From Phycicoccus endophyticus (GTDB lineage Bacteria; Actinomycetota; Actinomycetes; Actinomycetales; Dermatophilaceae), in NCBI RefSeq assembly GCF_011326735.1, contig NZ_JAANCN010000008.1, forward strand, positions 93,726-157,725: DNA of 64,000 nt. Direction: 5' to 3'. The position numbers were made by a program, and so were the translations under genes. Of this stretch, positions 63,936-64,000 are shown piece after piece. Numbering within the stretch: the first letter of the stretch is position 1; each line of letters starts with the position of its first letter. A model generated the notes under the pieces. It saw only the letters and a list, made by a program, of their open reading frames with translations, had not been told where the DNA came from and made no database searches.

Positions 63936-64000
63936 GGGGCTGGTATCGGCGGGTGGTGTCGAGGGTGAGCTGGCGGATGAGCTCGCCGGTGGTGGTGTCG
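63910..64000 (-). CDS. 3-prime end of IS481-type transposase (partial)
   Basis: The last 30 codons of a minus-strand gene that begins beyond the right edge. The visible sequence is (D)TTTGELIRQLTLDTTRRYQ followed by PQNQGLPEP and TGA at 63910-63912. The pattern GEL(I/L)R-LTLD-(x)-(x)RRYQP is the usual C-terminus of IS481-family DDE transposases in actinobacteria, where it follows the integrase core. The catalytic core is not visible, so intactness cannot be judged. Insertion next to a tRNA gene is common for mobile DNA. Confidence 0.65.
   Translation of the reverse strand, partial: DTTTGELIRQLTLDTTRRYQPQNQGLPEP

Overview
The window is about 64 kb of very GC-rich DNA (roughly 73 percent by eye) from an actinobacterium. 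Gene content and order suggest the Micrococcales, and a member of the Intrasporangiaceae is my guess; genus cannot be fixed from sequence reading alone. Diagnostic points are a WhiB-family regulator, a mycothiol-type DinB/MDMPI enzyme, the actinobacterial helicase/Tad locus, a 6C RNA, HelR, and many start codons placed 6-8 nt after a TANNNT -10 box with no Shine-Dalgarno, i.e. leaderless transcripts. From memory, large parts follow the Mycobacterium tuberculosis order around Rv3649-Rv3683: SftH/MrfA helicase, Tad locus, Ssd, 6C RNA, acs, marP, nudix, nth, crp, beta-lactamase fold protein, RidA, two ArsA-like ATPases, WhiB, PonA2, metallophosphoesterase.

Layout. 0-3.9 kb: end of a possible sterol-carrier-like gene, topA and a DODA-type dioxygenase. 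3.9-10.9 kb: a sugar locus made of a Tat-lipoprotein binding protein and two permeases on the minus strand, divergent from a cytoplasmic GH3 glycosidase followed by a LacI regulator, with three palindromes between the two transcription units. 11-18.4 kb: an MDMPI-like enzyme, an SSS symporter with a small membrane protein, and a TetR-controlled heterodimeric ABC exporter whose two ATP sites are complementary, one consensus and one degenerate. 18.4-25.7 kb: a methyltransferase, an H+-pyrophosphatase, a STAS protein and the helicase. 25-30 kb: the Tad/Flp locus (Ssd, TadA, TadB, TadC, Flp, two TadE-like), seven genes joined by 4-nt overlaps or short gaps; the last TadE-like frame has no stop of its own and runs antisense through its neighbour.

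30-34 kb: a 6C RNA, a degenerate Fic protein, a tandem AsnC regulator and a divergent MFS pump. 34-45 kb: a LytS/LytTR two-component system followed by a small membrane protein and an SSS symporter; HelR with a rifamycin-associated-element-like palindrome; kbl and tdh for threonine breakdown; then a second DUF485/ActP module. 45-50 kb: phenylalanine hydroxylase, acetyl-CoA synthetase, NhaA with a strongly structured 5-prime leader, and a small membrane protein. Acetate import (ActP), activation (Acs) and acetyl-CoA-yielding threonine degradation sit together, which suggests a carbon-scavenging neighbourhood.

50-64 kb: marP, CoA-type nudix, nth, crp, the MBL/nudix/RidA/DUF4177 operon, an alpha/beta hydrolase, two ArsA-like ATPases, WhiB, a class A penicillin-binding protein with PASTA, YqeY, a metallophosphoesterase, tRNA-Pro(CGG), and the 3-prime end of an IS481-type transposase running off the window. 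No rRNA, CRISPR array, prophage or complete insertion sequence was seen. The items most worth follow-up are the nhaA leader, the stopless TadE gene, the Fic protein with its inhibitory motif kept but its active site lost, and the three-operator sugar locus.
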